Assembly (NCBI GenBank): GCA_003339415.1
Contig: PDHQ01000036.1
Span: 152,550 to 216,549 of the forward strand
Direction: 5' to 3'
DNA from: Ophiocordyceps camponoti-saundersi (nom. inval.)
Taxonomy: Eukaryota; Ascomycota; Sordariomycetes; Hypocreales; Ophiocordycipitaceae
DNA length: 64,000 nt
Under the pieces are notes generated by a model. It did no database searches and was not told the DNA's origin. It was given only the letters and a program-made list of their open reading frames with translations. This document shows positions 32,473 to 44,100 of this stretch, one piece after another; the stretch's first letter is position 1, and every line of letters begins with the position of its first letter. The translations under genes were made by a program, and so were the position numbers.

Positions 32473-33670
32473 ATGGCGCCGGCGACACGGAGCGCGAAGC
32501 AAACGGCGGCCGGGGCGCTTGAGCGAGTACCGGAGGATGTGACGACGACGACTACGGTGACGACGACGACGACTACGATAACGGCGACGGCGACGACATC
32601 GTCGGACGAGACAAAGAAAGATACGGCGGTGGCCTCGCGAGATGGCTGCTTTGCTGACGCCTTACGCTTCCCCGTCGTCGTCGCCGTGAGCTTCTGCATG
32701 GCGAGCATGGGGTACAGCCTTGTTGGCGAGCTCAGTAGGGGCAAACTCGCGGCGCTGAGCCGGAATCAGGCCTCGTGGGCCGAGTTGGCGACGCTGGCGG
32801 CTTGGAGGATGTAAGTTTTCCCCCACCCTCTACAGGCCCTACGCGTCCGTGGCTGACGCCTTTTAGCTTTGAGTTGGCGCTCGCGTGGTTCGGTGGTCTA
32901 GATGCACTGGACGTTGCCATGCTGGACTTCTTGGTACACGGGCCGTTGGTGAGCGCCATCCTCGAATTCTGGCCTTTCTCCAAGTGAGCGCTGACAAAGG
33001 GCGTCGCCGGTCCAAGTTCTACCTGCAGGCTACCTTCTACTCGCTCGGCGCGACCACGGCATGCTCTGCGCTGCTCGTTGATGTGGCCGCTGCCGCCGCG
33101 CCCTTCTATCTCCTCCGTCCCTTGTCCGCTATCCACCGCCGAGTCAGCCGCGCCGCCGAGCCTCTCGTCGACCTGCCACTGCTGCTGTACACGTCTGCGC
33201 TGGCGGGGAGCATCTACACCATCGTCGTCGCCCTATCGCTGCGCTTCGTCCTGCCGCGCATCTTCGTCGTTTACTTCCCCGGCCTCCCGAGCCTAGAGCC
33301 GGCCTACAGTGCTTCGTATGCCGACGTGCTTCCCGCGACGGGTCTGTTGGGCGCCGCCGCCAGCGCCTTCATCTACGCTCCCTCGGCGACGACACCGCGC
33401 GACGATGAGACCGGCGGGAGACGCTTCGACCCGGTTGCGGCTTCGCTGGGCGAGACGGTGCGATGGAATTTGTGGAGTTACTCATCCCGTGTCAAGGTTG
33501 CCATCTCTCGGACGGCCGCCGTCATGCTGCTCGTCGGCGTCAATACGTACCTCGCCTGCACCAGGACCATGTACGGCGTCGAGGGGCCTGGCGCCGCTGC
33601 ATACGCCGCTGTCTGGGTTGTGGCCGCAATGTCATCCGGCTTGGCCCTTGGTTTGGTCGGCGGCCCCTAG
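32473..33670 (+). CDS. Multi-pass membrane protein of unknown function
   Basis: Three exons (32473-32810, 32867-32948, 33029-33670) encode 353 residues. I do not recognise the family. The N-terminus is Thr-rich and polar (residues 20-45). Likely membrane segments are at about 67-86 (FPVVVAVSFCMASMGYSLVG), 143-169, 188-222, 240-257, 300-316 and 329-351. There is no signal peptide. Intron 1 is 56 nt (GTAAGT...TTTTAG). Intron 2 starts GTGAGC after HGPL and can end either at CTGCAG (33028) or 12 nt earlier at CCAAG. Both keep the frame and differ by four residues (FYLQ). I chose the CAG end. A role in transport or lipid metabolism would be a guess. Confidence 0.68.
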
Positions 33671-33976
33671 CCCAAAAGGATACTGCAGAATCAGGGGGGT
33701 GTGGGGGTCTTCGTCGACGTCTGTGGGTGCCGCTCCGAGCGAAGGCCATGCCATGACAACCGGCAGAACTGGCGTTCCGATTGGGTGAATTGATGGGGAA
33801 GAAACCGAGTTTGGATCAACATTTGAGCGGGCATCCCTGTAATCCATCGTTTCGAAAATTTCCTTCCGAGGCGATTACAGGAGGCCAAAGACGAGGCCAT
33901 TATTCGGTAGAAGAAAAGTAGTATTCGTCGCGCAGAGACTGCAAGTTGCATATGCGTAGGTCCTACGCATGCGTTC
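33671..33976. other. Convergent intergenic spacer
   Basis: About 300 bp hold the 3' flanks of the membrane-protein gene (+) and the HTH gene (-). I see nothing else. Confidence 0.5.
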
Positions 33977-34651
33977 CTAGGAAATAATCGCCTCGAGTTT
34001 CAATAAGATAGCCATGACATCGTCGGCATTGCCAGCATCAACGAGTCGCCGTACTTTCTCGATGACTTTGATAGTCGTCTTTCTCAGTTCGCTGGTGTCG
34101 TCGACGTCACTAGTATCAACGACGCGTCTAACTTTATCGAATGCCTCGATCGTCGTCTTCTCAAGCTCGCTGATATCGTTTTCGCTGCCAGCATCGACTG
34201 TGCGCTTGGCCTTGCCGACGGCCGAGATGGTCATCTTCTTGAGCTCGGGGTGACGATCCATCCAATTTCTATACCAGGCATCGGAAGGAGGCCTAGCTTC
34301 AGGATTACGCCTCTTCAAGAGGGTGAATGCCGTCTCCATGATCCGTCTTCTGGTGGCAGGAAAGCCTTTTTTCCGTAGCCATGTGATGTAGCCGGCGAGG
34401 ACTTCGTCTTCGTCTCGGTTGAGGAGCGGCTTCCGGCCTGATGGGCCGACATCGCGTTGCCCTTGCAGCTGTTTGATGGTGCGTTCGATGTGGGATTTGC
34501 TGGCGCCGTATTTACTTGCTGCGGCGCGCAGCGAGAGTGGTGCTGGGGGCTTCCCCTTTCCTTGACGGCTGTGGGCGCTTCGATAGGCTGTTGCTTCTCG
34601 CGATTGCATCACGGCTCGGGCGGCGCGTATGGTGTTGATATCCTCAATCAT
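33977..34651 (-). CDS. HTH/CENP-B-type DNA-binding protein, likely domesticated transposase fragment
   Basis: This is a single exon of 224 residues. Residues about 39-69 (LSLRAAASKYGASKSHIERT) form a psq-type helix-turn-helix. Residues about 73-137 resemble the CENP-B/Tc5 HTH seen in pogo and Tigger transposases (RKPLLNRDEDEVLAGYITW, then GFPATRRRIMETAF and DAWYRNWMDRHPEL). The DDE catalytic domain that should follow is absent. Instead the protein ends with a 26-residue repeat (2.4 copies) around VDxxxxxDxSELxKTTI. The frame is intact and the local base composition is not AT-rich, so it has not decayed like the repeats elsewhere. An in-frame ATG at 34744 would add 31 residues. I chose 34651 because MIEDINTIRAARAVMQSRE fits the usual beginning of such proteins. 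Function is unknown, presumably DNA binding. Confidence 0.65.
   Translation of the reverse strand: MIEDINTIRAARAVMQSREATAYRSAHSRQGKGKPPAPLSLRAAASKYGASKSHIERTIKQLQGQRDVGPSGRKPLLNRDEDEVLAGYITWLRKKGFPATRRRIMETAFTLLKRRNPEARPPSDAWYRNWMDRHPELKKMTISAVGKAKRTVDAGSENDISELEKTTIEAFDKVRRVVDTSDVDDTSELRKTTIKVIEKVRRLVDAGNADDVMAILLKLEAIIS
34016..34204 (-). repeat. 78-bp coding tandem repeat, about 2.4 copies
   Basis: Two full 26-codon units and a partial third lie in tandem at the end of the HTH gene. They read RTVDAGSENDISELEKTTI..., RVVDTSDVDDTSELRKTTI... and RLVDAGNADDV. The units have diverged at the DNA level but keep frame and pattern, which suggests a maintained protein repeat. Confidence 0.75.
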
Positions 34652-35285
34652 GGTTGGGGATAAGATGAAGTGGTTGAAGGATTCGATCAGCACCGAGGTG
34701 TGATGTTTTTTTTTGCGTGATACGGATACAGTTCGTGCTAACATGGCTCCAACACCTCTAGCCTTCTAGGTAGGCAGTGCGCTGGTTCCTCGCGTAACCT
34801 ATTTCCTTCGCCTATTACGCGAGAAGCATCGGTAGTTAACCTGCATTGTGCATACTAGGTAGGTGTGTCGTAGGTGGTAGGGAGCTGGTCTGTCCGTATT
34901 CGTATTTGCAGCTGATTCTCCGGTGTAAGTGCTGCTGGTTGTGTAGAATTATTACCTCAGCAGATCACGTTACATCTGCGCAGCTGGCTTGGTGGCTGCT
35001 ACCTGAGTCAAGTCATCATCATCATCAGTCATCACAGAAAGCCACCCACAAAAAAAGACGACGACAACTCTTACGACGACAACGACAGCGACGACGCAGA
35101 CGGAGACTTGCCATACTAGAAATACAGTATCACATGACGCGCGATGCGTCCAGAGAAGTGATTCGTCCGATACTTTTTTCAGACGGCACTCGGATGGCTG
35201 CGCAGACGCCCTCGGTACACCTTTAACGGCAGCAGACCTCCCTACGAGTCCTTTGAGACACGGGATACGCGACTTGCGGCAGAAT
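34652..35285. promoter_or_regulatory. Divergent promoter of the HTH gene and the ING-PHD gene
   Basis: About 0.63 kb lie between two opposite start codons. It has CTAGGTAGGTG-type elements (near 34,856), a GATACGGATAC copy near 34,719-34,730, and imperfect ACGACGACAAC repeats (35,058-35,100). It contains the optional upstream ATG of the HTH gene at 34744. Confidence 0.5.
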
Positions 35286-37944
35286 ATGGCTACAGGATGC
35301 GCAGCCCGCGCGGGCGTCTCCAGGCCTGAAGACGCAACGGAAGCGCTGTCGGCCGACAGGGAATGCGCTCAGGGAACGTCGATGCCGTCCGCAGGCCCAG
35401 TCGACAGCCACCTCGGACAAAGGGCCGATCCCGACGCGCAGACGACCGTCACCGACTTCCTCGACTTTACAGAGTATTTGCCGTCCGACATGATGCGGTC
35501 GCTGACACTGATCGGGAAGCTTGACCGCGTCTACACCGACGCGTCTATCCTCGTAAACGACTTGACGACGACCTGGGGTCAGCTCCCATCGCTCCCTGCG
35601 CATGAGAGGCCGGACCCCGTCAAGCTGCGCGCCGCCATCTCGGAGAACCTGGATCGGGCCGTCAGCTCCAGGGTCTACGCCCACTCCGAAGCCGTCAGGA
35701 TGTCGGAGAACGTGACCCGCCACTATAACAAGGCCATGACGCTGCTGGCCAAGCTGCGAGACATGATGGACAACTACCCGGCCGAGGAGCCCAAGAGCCC
35801 CGTCGCCGCGACCAAGTCGCCACAGATGTCGCGCAACAGGTTGACGGTCCGGTCGACGGACGAGGACGGTAAGAAGATCGCACGCCATAGGATCCCACGC
35901 ATCACCGTCCCCGGCGAGGTCTTAGCCCCGTACGACATCGAGTACGACACGTGCAGTTCCGACAGCGACATCACCTCCGAAACAGAGTCCGAAGAGCAGC
36001 CCGCCGCCCCCAGCCGGCGAACTCCCGCACCCAGCGCCCGTATAAAGATCGTCTCCCACAAGACGCCCAAGTCGGCGAGCCGTCCGGCGCGTCAGCAAAT
36101 CAACTCGGCGGCCATGACCGCGGCGGCGGCGGCCAACGCGGCTGCTCTGCTCCATCCGCCGCCAGAGAACGCGGTGGTTGGCAGTGCCGACGCTCCATGG
36201 CTGCAGCTGACGCAGTACGAGCTGGCCAAGCTGAGAAAGCGCATGAAGAAGAACGCTACGTGGACCCCGAGCGACACTATGGTGGCAAGAGAACTCAAGG
36301 CGTTGAAGCGCGGGCCCGAAGAGTATCGAGAGGCCAAGAAGAAGGCGGAGGAAGAGGGCAGGGTTTTCAACCCCATCGTGCCGAGTCCCGTGGTTGACGA
36401 CGAGTCCGGGGCGCAGCAGCTTCCAGCCGGGGCCTTGAGCGCCGACTCGCTGGCCGCCGACGACCATCCTACCAGTAACAGGGGTATGAAGCTCAACGAG
36501 GCCAAGAAGCTGAAGAGGGAGGCACTTGCTAAACTAGCGGCCGAAGAGGCCGAGGAGTCGGCGAGAAAGATGGCCCGGGCCGCCAAGCTACTGCAATGGA
36601 GCGGGCCGGCCAGTATGCCGGACGGTTCCAAGGAGCCTGGTACGGCGGCGGCATCAGCGGCGGCAGCGGCGGCAGCGGCCACTGTTGCCGCAAAGTCCAG
36701 GACAAGCTCGCGGTCCAACGGCAACAAGCGGAAACGAGAGGTGGAGGGCGGCAACGACGTCGCGGGGCCGGTAAAAAGAGGCGAGACGCCACCGCGCCCC
36801 GTCGTCAAACGCACCAAGATGGAGACGCCCGTGTTTCCGCCGCGGCCCCCGGTCGGGCTCGGTGCGTCGGCGGCGGCACTGGTAAAGGGCGGCGCCTCGG
36901 TGTTAGTGCCGCAGTCGGAGACGCCTGTTCCTATACCGGTGCCTCCTCTGACGTCCTTGGCGCGATCTCCCACTTCGGCCTCGCCCCCGTTGTTGTCCAC
37001 CGCGTCCAACACTGTGACCATGTCTGTGCCTACGAAGCCTCCGGCCGCGGAAACGCCCGTTCCACTTCCTAGAAAAGCGTCGATATCTGGACCGCCGCCT
37101 CCGACGCGGGACGCCAATAAGAGGGAGACGCGTGGCGAAGCGGCGAAGCGTCAGCAGCAACAGCAGCAACAACCCGCGGCTCTAGTCCCTCAGGAGGCTC
37201 AACAAAAACCTACGGCGACGGAGCAGCCGGGCGACACGCGGTCCTCTTCACGGGGTCTCACACCGGCGACAACACCCGGGGCTCCAGAACCGCCGGGCGC
37301 CGTTGGGCGCCGCTCGATTTCATCCCAGGGCCAACCGGCGGAGCCGGCGACTGCCGCTTCGCTGGCGGCGGACCGTCCGCGTAGGGCCAGCACTGCGCGC
37401 AACACACCGGCGCCTGAGGCGATGAAGCAACCGGCAGGCGGTGGAAAGAGAGCCAAGAGGCCGGCCCCTGGCGTCGTGAGCATCACCAGCAGCGGCGGTA
37501 ACAGCGCCGTCGGGAAGCGAAAGGCGGCGCCGAGGAAGAAAGCTCGGACAACTAAGAAGGAGAAGGGGCTCGTGACGGAGACGGAGATGGAGGAGGTTGA
37601 TGATGAGGGAAACCCGATTGATCCGAACGAGCCACGATACTGTCTTTGCAACCGCGTGAGTTTCGGGACGATGATTCAGTGTGATAGTGACGTGAGTTGC
37701 CCTTTTCTCTTTGTTCTCTCCTTTCTTCTTCTTCTTCTTCTTCGTCGTCATCATCCTACTATCATGACACATCTTACTAAAGCGGCGTGGGGAGCAGAAT
37801 TGCAAGCAAGAATGGTTCCATCTCGAATGTGTCGGCCTCGCAGACATTCCCGCGCGCACGACTAAGTGGTATTGCCCCGAATGTCGGAGGTTGCTCAACA
37901 TTGGAGAGAAGGGCGAGGTCAGCGCTAGAGGGGTGAAGAAGTAG
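35286..37944 (+). CDS. ING-family chromatin protein with PHD finger (Pho23-like)
   Basis: Two exons (35286-37691 and 37798-37944) encode 850 residues. The N-terminal ING domain (about 57-165) begins DFLDFTEYLPSDMMRS and has the usual coiled helices (VRMSENVTRHYNKAMTLLAK). The C-terminal PHD finger (785-831) has the Cys4-His-Cys3 pattern in YCLCNRVSFGTMIQCDSD, then NCKQEWFHLECVGL and KWYCPECRR. It therefore reads H3K4me3 in a histone acetyltransferase or deacetylase complex. The large size and long basic, Ala/Pro/Gln-rich middle suggest the Pho23 branch (Rpd3L) rather than Yng2, but this is not certain. The intron splits the finger between CDSD and NCKQ. The open frame begins earlier at a TTG, but the first ATG is at 35286, with another at 35382. 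A poly-Ala run and a short poly-Gln run (about 622-629) are present. Confidence 0.88.
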
Positions 37945-38563
37945 GGTAGACCGAGGTCAGCGTGTCAGTGTTGGGGAGGGGGAGGCGGGGAAACGCTTCC
38001 CAACTCGTTTGACCGACGAGGGAAAGAATAAGGCGGTTTTTGTTTTCTTTTTCTTCTGTTTCATTGACCGATGAGCCAGCGATGGGACACTTTGGGGTTG
38101 CGGCCACAGAGGGCCGTGAGCGATCGTTGCGAGCGGCCGGGGACCCCGTGTTCGTGATCGTCGAGCCGTGTTGATGTTGCTGTACCTCGTACGTAGCAGC
38201 TTTCCAAGGTAAAACCTCAGTACGGAGATGTCTGTCCTTCTAGAGTTACGTCGCCTCGTGTTATGTGTCGTTGAGGAACAGGGCAGAGGAGCATTTCGCT
38301 CTGCCGTCATTATTAGGTTGCAACGTGGCAAGCGGGGGGGGGGGGAACATCCCTCGGTGTCTTTCGACTCCAATCTTTGTTCCTTTTGTTTCCTTGTTTT
38401 TCTTCTTTTTTCTTGTTTTTTTCTTCTTCTCCTTTACTTCTTTCGAATGGACTTTGTGCCTGACGAAGGCTGGTGACGCAACCTTGTACATCATTCATCA
38501 CACCCTCTCCCTGTCTCTCTCACTGAATTCAATATCCGGATCTCGCCTCACATTGACTGATAC
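37945..38563. other. Intergenic spacer
   Basis: About 0.6 kb lie between two plus-strand genes. It contains a G run (38,333-38,344) and T/C-rich stretches before the next start, which look like a leader. No gene is supported. Confidence 0.5.
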
Positions 38564-39178
38564 ATGAACACTATGATAGACGGTCAGCCGGCTGATGGTG
38601 GTAGGCCCTCGTACCCTCTCGGCGTTGGCCTCGAAGTGCCGGCAGGGCTTAAGGCGATGCTGGCCAACTTTTACCGGGTATCGGACCGGGAGGAGGCGAA
38701 TGATCAATGGGCGGGCTTCTTTACCGAAGGGGCTAAAGTGACTATCGGTGACGAAGAAGCTGATTGCAAGCAAGGTGTTTACTTTTTTTTCTTCTTCTTC
38801 TTTGCTTTTTTACCCCCTTGTTTCTATATACAAGCGCTATGCTGACGAAGAAGCCGGGCGAGGGAGATAGAGATCCATGAGCTGCGTCGCAGGATGTGGA
38901 CGAGGGTGGCGGAGCGGAGACACACTGTGCATAACGTCTTTCCCGGATGCTTCTCGCGGGAAGCGGGGGTGGAGAAGGGGGAGGAGGAGGAGGAGGAGGA
39001 GGAGCGGGGGGGAGATGGGTGGGAGGCTATGGTCTTGGGTAGTGTGTGGCTACGGATGAGGGATGGTAGTGAACGGACGATGTCGTGGGCGGCGCATGCG
39101 GTCTTTGCGATGGATGGGGATGGGGATGACGGACGGTGGAAGATGGCGCGATATCGGGTCTGGCTGACGAGCAGTTGA
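38564..39178 (+). CDS. NTF2/SnoaL-like small protein
   Basis: Two exons (38564-38774 and 38871-39178) encode 172 residues. The pattern LKAMLANFYRVSDREEANDQWAGFFTEGAKV with EIHELRRRMWTRVAERRHTVHNVFP is typical of fungal SnoaL-like (NTF2-fold) proteins. These bind small ligands or act as isomerases or dehydratases, but most are uncharacterised. A Glu/Gly-rich insertion (EEEEEEEE) lies in the middle. The C-terminal strand ends GRWKMARYRVWLTS. The 96-nt intron has a GTGTTT donor, a GCTGAC branch and a GATAG acceptor. A second ATG nine bases downstream would shorten the protein by three residues. No partner gene is evident. Confidence 0.75.
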
Positions 39179-41180
39179 GAGAGTGAGAGGGAGAGAGAGA
39201 GGACATGAGAGAGAGAGAATCAGAGAGAGACTCCGTAAGGGACTGAACTAGCTCTTCCCCCCCCCCTCATCGATAGAGGCAATCTCCCCCGAGAGCTCAA
39301 GGCGGTATAGTGAGGACGGGGGATGAGGGCGTGACGCTGCCTCGAGATTGTCGGTGGCGCGTGGTTTGGCGTTCCTGTTATCGGCTGAAGGGTAAATCTC
39401 TTGATACCAGGTAGTCATGCTTCGAGGAGTGGGGTGTGGGTTTCGGAGTGTATCACATGACAGCAATCTCACGTGATGCTCTTCGAGGAGAACCGGCTCA
39501 GCCGTGTGCACGCGCATTGTATACCTTGTACGTACATGCCTCTCATATGCACTAAAGCCAGATTGATAAACACACGCCCGAGCTGAGCAGACCACACCGT
39601 CATGCGGATGTCCGTTTCAAGGGCAGGGCCAAAGACGCGCGTGGAGAGGAGAAAGGGGGGGGGTGAGGGAGGATGGGGTGGCGGCAGACCGCAAGCGTAG
39701 AAACAGCATAGCGATTGGAAAAAAGCACTGGGTTGCTTTGTTTTCGCTTCGGGCGTACATATGTATAGATGTATGTATGTAGAATCGTTGTTGTTCTTTT
39801 TCGGGGCTATCTGACGAAGGAGGCCTCGAGGGCATTTTTGCCAATCATGTGCGACGAGCGGTCCCTCCCCACCCCTCTTCTTTTATCCTGTGCCTGGTGT
39901 GGTGCGCGTGCGTTTTGACGTTATTCGCGTGCCTGATGAGGGAGAAGAGGAGAAAAAAAAAAGGTAAAAGCAAAGTAAGAAAATAGATGGCCCGGCCGTG
40001 CCTTGCGGTCGGGTCTCTCTGTTCCCCCCTTCCCCTTCCCGATTTGATTTGTAGCCGCACCCAGTTTTGGGATGGCGAGGGGCGGCTTGGATGGATGGAA
40101 TGCACCGTACCTCGGTCGTTCCAGATGTTGCGCGTGCAAACGTTTATGTGGTGTATCCGTATAGATGTATGCATGTTCCGTTGGCTTGGGGCTTCTTTTA
40201 TTTCTTTGATTAGGAAATAATAAAGAGTCAACTATACTAGCAAGTCGCGGGTAGTATCGAATTCAGATTAAAGAAAGACTTTGTACGCAATAGCGCATCA
40301 ACTGCGCCGGAAAGGTGTGTGAAAGCGGTCACACATGACGATGACGCCTCGATGGAATCTTGGCTACAGAAACGTCGTGTCACGTGTCTTCTTCCCCCCC
40401 CCCTCTCTGCCGTACTCCCCCCCCCCCCAATCTCTCTTACAGCCCGCGCCCCCTCCCCCCCCTCAATTCGTCTCCCCTAACAGACCGACCGGCCCTTGCC
40501 AAGTTCTCCGCAGTAAAGAAGAATAGAGGTACCTGGCTGTCCGCAGAAGAGGTACCGTCAGTCCGCACGGGACAAGGGCCTGCTTCATGCTTCAACCCTA
40601 TGACAGAAACAAACGATCGTTTCCTCACACGCCCGGCTCGTGTCCTCTATTTCCAGCTTCTCCATTCTTTCTCTCTTTCTCTCACCTTCACTCTCTCTCA
40701 GTTTCTCAGGTTTTTTCTCTCCTCTTTTACGGCTTTTTTTTTATCGATTCTCCTCCTTTCGTCTCTTCCCTTTGTTGCACCGCCCCTGGAGAGACCGATT
40801 TGCGGCTGCTTATCGGACGGAGGCACCCGATAAGGAACGCTCTATAGCCAACACCCCCCCCCCCCCGCCTTCTCCTCCTCCCCCTCCACGTATCCCGTCC
40901 TTACCACACTCACGTCACAGCGGAATTCGGACTTCTCTCTCTCTCTCTCTCTGTCTACCCAAATCTCGTTTGGCGAGTCTCGGCCTGGCCTCGGTGGCAG
41001 GACCCTGGCACCGTCCCGCGCGCTTCTCTCTGGCTTCTCTCTCTGGCTCTTCTCCGGCTCTCCGGGGCGGGACTCGCTTTCGCCCTCAACAAAGGGAATA
41101 AGCCACTTGAATGCCGTCTAGTCAGTACCCGCGCCTCCCGGAATACCTACTCTCAACAGGACAGAAGAACGCAACTGACG
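39179..41180. other. Low-complexity intergenic interval
   Basis: About 2 kb carry no convincing gene. There is a GA-rich block (39,179-39,235), an ACTCCGTA copy near 39,230, C runs (40,396-40,403, 40,420-40,430, 40,852-40,866), and CT tracts (40,670-40,720, 40,936-40,952). The right end should be the leader of the beta-propeller gene. ORFs here are repeat-derived. Confidence 0.5.
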
Positions 41181-44100
41181 ATGCCTCGATCAGCCAAGAG
41201 CTATAAGAAACGTGGTCGAGAGAGTGGCGGAATTGCTGCGGCAGTGACCAAGCACGCCGCCGGTAGATTCTCGTGAGTCATACCACCCCTTCTCCCTTTG
41301 TGCCGGCCAAGGCTGACGGTCGAGCAGCAGTCACGACATAGGGTCTTCCAGGAGTCGTCCCCCGTCAGAGGCCTCGTCCTCCCCAGCAACCAATACCCCC
41401 GATATCCATCCGTCGCCTCCCGACCATGACCAGCACGGCGCATCGCCTCTACTCGAGGCCCTGTCGGCGACGTCGGCTTCGGCCAGTACCGCTCCCAGTA
41501 TGGCCAACGAGTGGGCGAGGGGCGTCATGGATTGCTCGCCCAGCAACCTCATCAACCTGACCAGCGAGTCTCCGCCGACCCAACCTTCATCCTACGAAGA
41601 CTCGGCACGTGCTCACCGTGGCTGGACCGCCCAGCGAGCCTTGAGGAGCCCCTCGCCTGCGCCCTCGTCTCCCCCTCGCTCTAGCCGTCGGCCTCTCAGC
41701 TTTCAGATGGAACCTCAATGCCAAGATGCCTTCATCACATCACCGCGCGCAGTGTCCACGGCCGCCTTCCGGAGGAGTTCCCTCTACTCGCAGTACCCCG
41801 GCTCCCAGCCGCCCTTGCCCCACCAGCCCCAGCCGCACTTCTACGGCGCTCCGGACTTGGACCTGACCATCACACCGCAGTCCGGTGGCATCAAGGCTGG
41901 CGATAGGGGCCTTTTCTTCGGATTCGACTGCCTTCCGTCGGCCGACGGCTCCCCCGGAGCGGAAAAGGTCGTCTTGGCAGGATACGAGGGCGGCCTGCAG
42001 GTGTATGCCGTCTCTAAGCGGGGCGTGGACCCGGTGGCGAGCTTGAGGGGCTTACGAGGCGGCGTCTACCACGCCAAGATCCTCCCTTGGGCCGTCGCTG
42101 GCCAGGACCCCTCGCCATCCCCTCTCGTTGCCGTAGTCCTGCACGGCCCGGTGGTGCCGACTCGGCCGGCCGATGGTAGGCAACAAGACGACAGCGCCGG
42201 TGACGGGACGCCCGACGACCCCGCAGGCCTGCACAACGTGTTCGCCCAACACGACGGCATCTCAGCACGTCAACGTCCGGCGCCCCTCGCCTACCAGACG
42301 TCGGTGGAGGTGTATTCCCTCAAGACCAATAAACTGGTCGACGTGCTCCTACAGGCGCAAAAGATACCTAACAACGGTGAGGTGTCTCTGTCCAGCCCGC
42401 TCTTTCAGCCGCCGCCACCGACAGGGGCCCTCACCGTCAAGGCCGACTCTGGAAACGTGGTGGTCTGCTCCGGCTTCACGGGCGAGTGCTGGACCTACCG
42501 CCATCTCCTCCAGCCGCAAAATGGCCACACCTTCGCCTGCACGGGAAAGCTGTGGACCACTCTTCAGCAGAGCCAGCGCGCCGATGTGGCCGAGGAGAGC
42601 GATAAGATGCACTCCCCGAAGTCGGCTCGGCGGCCCACCCCGCAGGCCCCGGTCCTGGCCCTCAACGGCCGCTGGCTGGCGTATTGTCCAGCGACGCCGT
42701 CTTCGCAGATCTCCTTGCGCGCGCACCTGCCCGTACCCGTCTTGGGCCGCGCTCCGGGCGTGTCCTCGCTGACACCGCCTCACCTACCGGTGGTGACGTC
42801 CTCGGTTGACCTACCCATTTCTGACAGCGTGGTCAACAAGATCATGCGGGAGACGACGCAGGAACTGATCCAAGGCGCCAAGTGGGTGGGCCAGCAGGGC
42901 TTGCAGGCATGGAACGCATACTGGAATAAGCCGTCGAGCCCGCAATTGCAATCGCAGTCGCAATCCCAGCCGCAGTCTCAGTCTCAATCTCAGCAACAAC
43001 AGCAGCAGCAGATGGCCCGATCTCCGCCTCAGCATCGGGTCGGCTCGCGGTCGCCCCAGAACGATGCTGTCCAGTTCCCGCCCACGCACGGGGCGGCGGT
43101 GCAGCCGACGACCAAGGAACCTGGCCTCGTCTCCATCGTCGACATTGAGGCTCTCGGAGGTTCGACTTCGATTCACCCCCTGACGACGTTCGCGACGCCC
43201 CTGGGATGCAGCTTTCTCTCCTTGTCTCCCTCGTCGCTGGCCTTGTTCACCGCCAGCACCAAGGGCGACGTGCAGACCGTGTGGGACTTGCTGCGCATTC
43301 AGCACACGCACTCTTCGCCCCTCCAGACGACCTTGTCCCACGGCGACTGCGGTGGACCCGTGGTGCGACAGATCGCTCAGTTCTCCCGTATGACGGTTGC
43401 ACGCATCGTCGACGTGGCGTGGACGGGACCACTGGGGGAGAGGCTGGCCATGGTGACGGAGAGGGGGACGGTTCACCTGCTGGATATGCCCTTCAGTGCC
43501 TTCATGTGGCCCCCGCCGCGGCGGCGAAAGGTGATGGCCAAGACCGCCGTCGAACCCCCGGAAGCGTCCAGCTCGGCCGTGTCGATCGCATCCGGAGCCT
43601 TTGGAGCGGCCTACCAGGCGGCGAAGCCATTCGTGACGCGTTCTCGCCGAAGCAGCTCCAACGCAGGTATAGCCGCCGTGGCTCCCGCTACCGCCACAGG
43701 CTCAGGGAACATGTTGCGAGACTCAGCTGCTCAGAGTGGTCGTGCCATTGCCGCGACAATTAGTCACTCTCTCGGCAAGACTAGCACCGCTATCAACCAG
43801 CTGCGACACACGGGCGAGAATCGCGTCTCTCTCCCACACGGCACGGCCCTTCCGTCGGCCGCCTGCGTTTCTTGGCTTAAGAGCCGCAAGTCGCAGGTGC
43901 TGATCTCGGTGGGCGGCGGCATGGTCCGCATGTTTCCCTGCAAGGCTCGGCGGCCGTCGGCGGCCGCGGGCGGGAAGAGGATCGCACGCGCCAACAGGTA
44001 CAGAGATATCAAGGTACCGCTGCTGCCCGACGATGTGGTGGCGCCATTCGTGCGCCAGGTGCTGGAGTCGGGTGTGCCTGACGAATATCTCGAACTTTCC

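Noticed and set aside
36092..37117. 341-codon minus-strand ORF
   Set aside because: It is a mirror of the Ala/Pro-rich middle of the ING-PHD gene.
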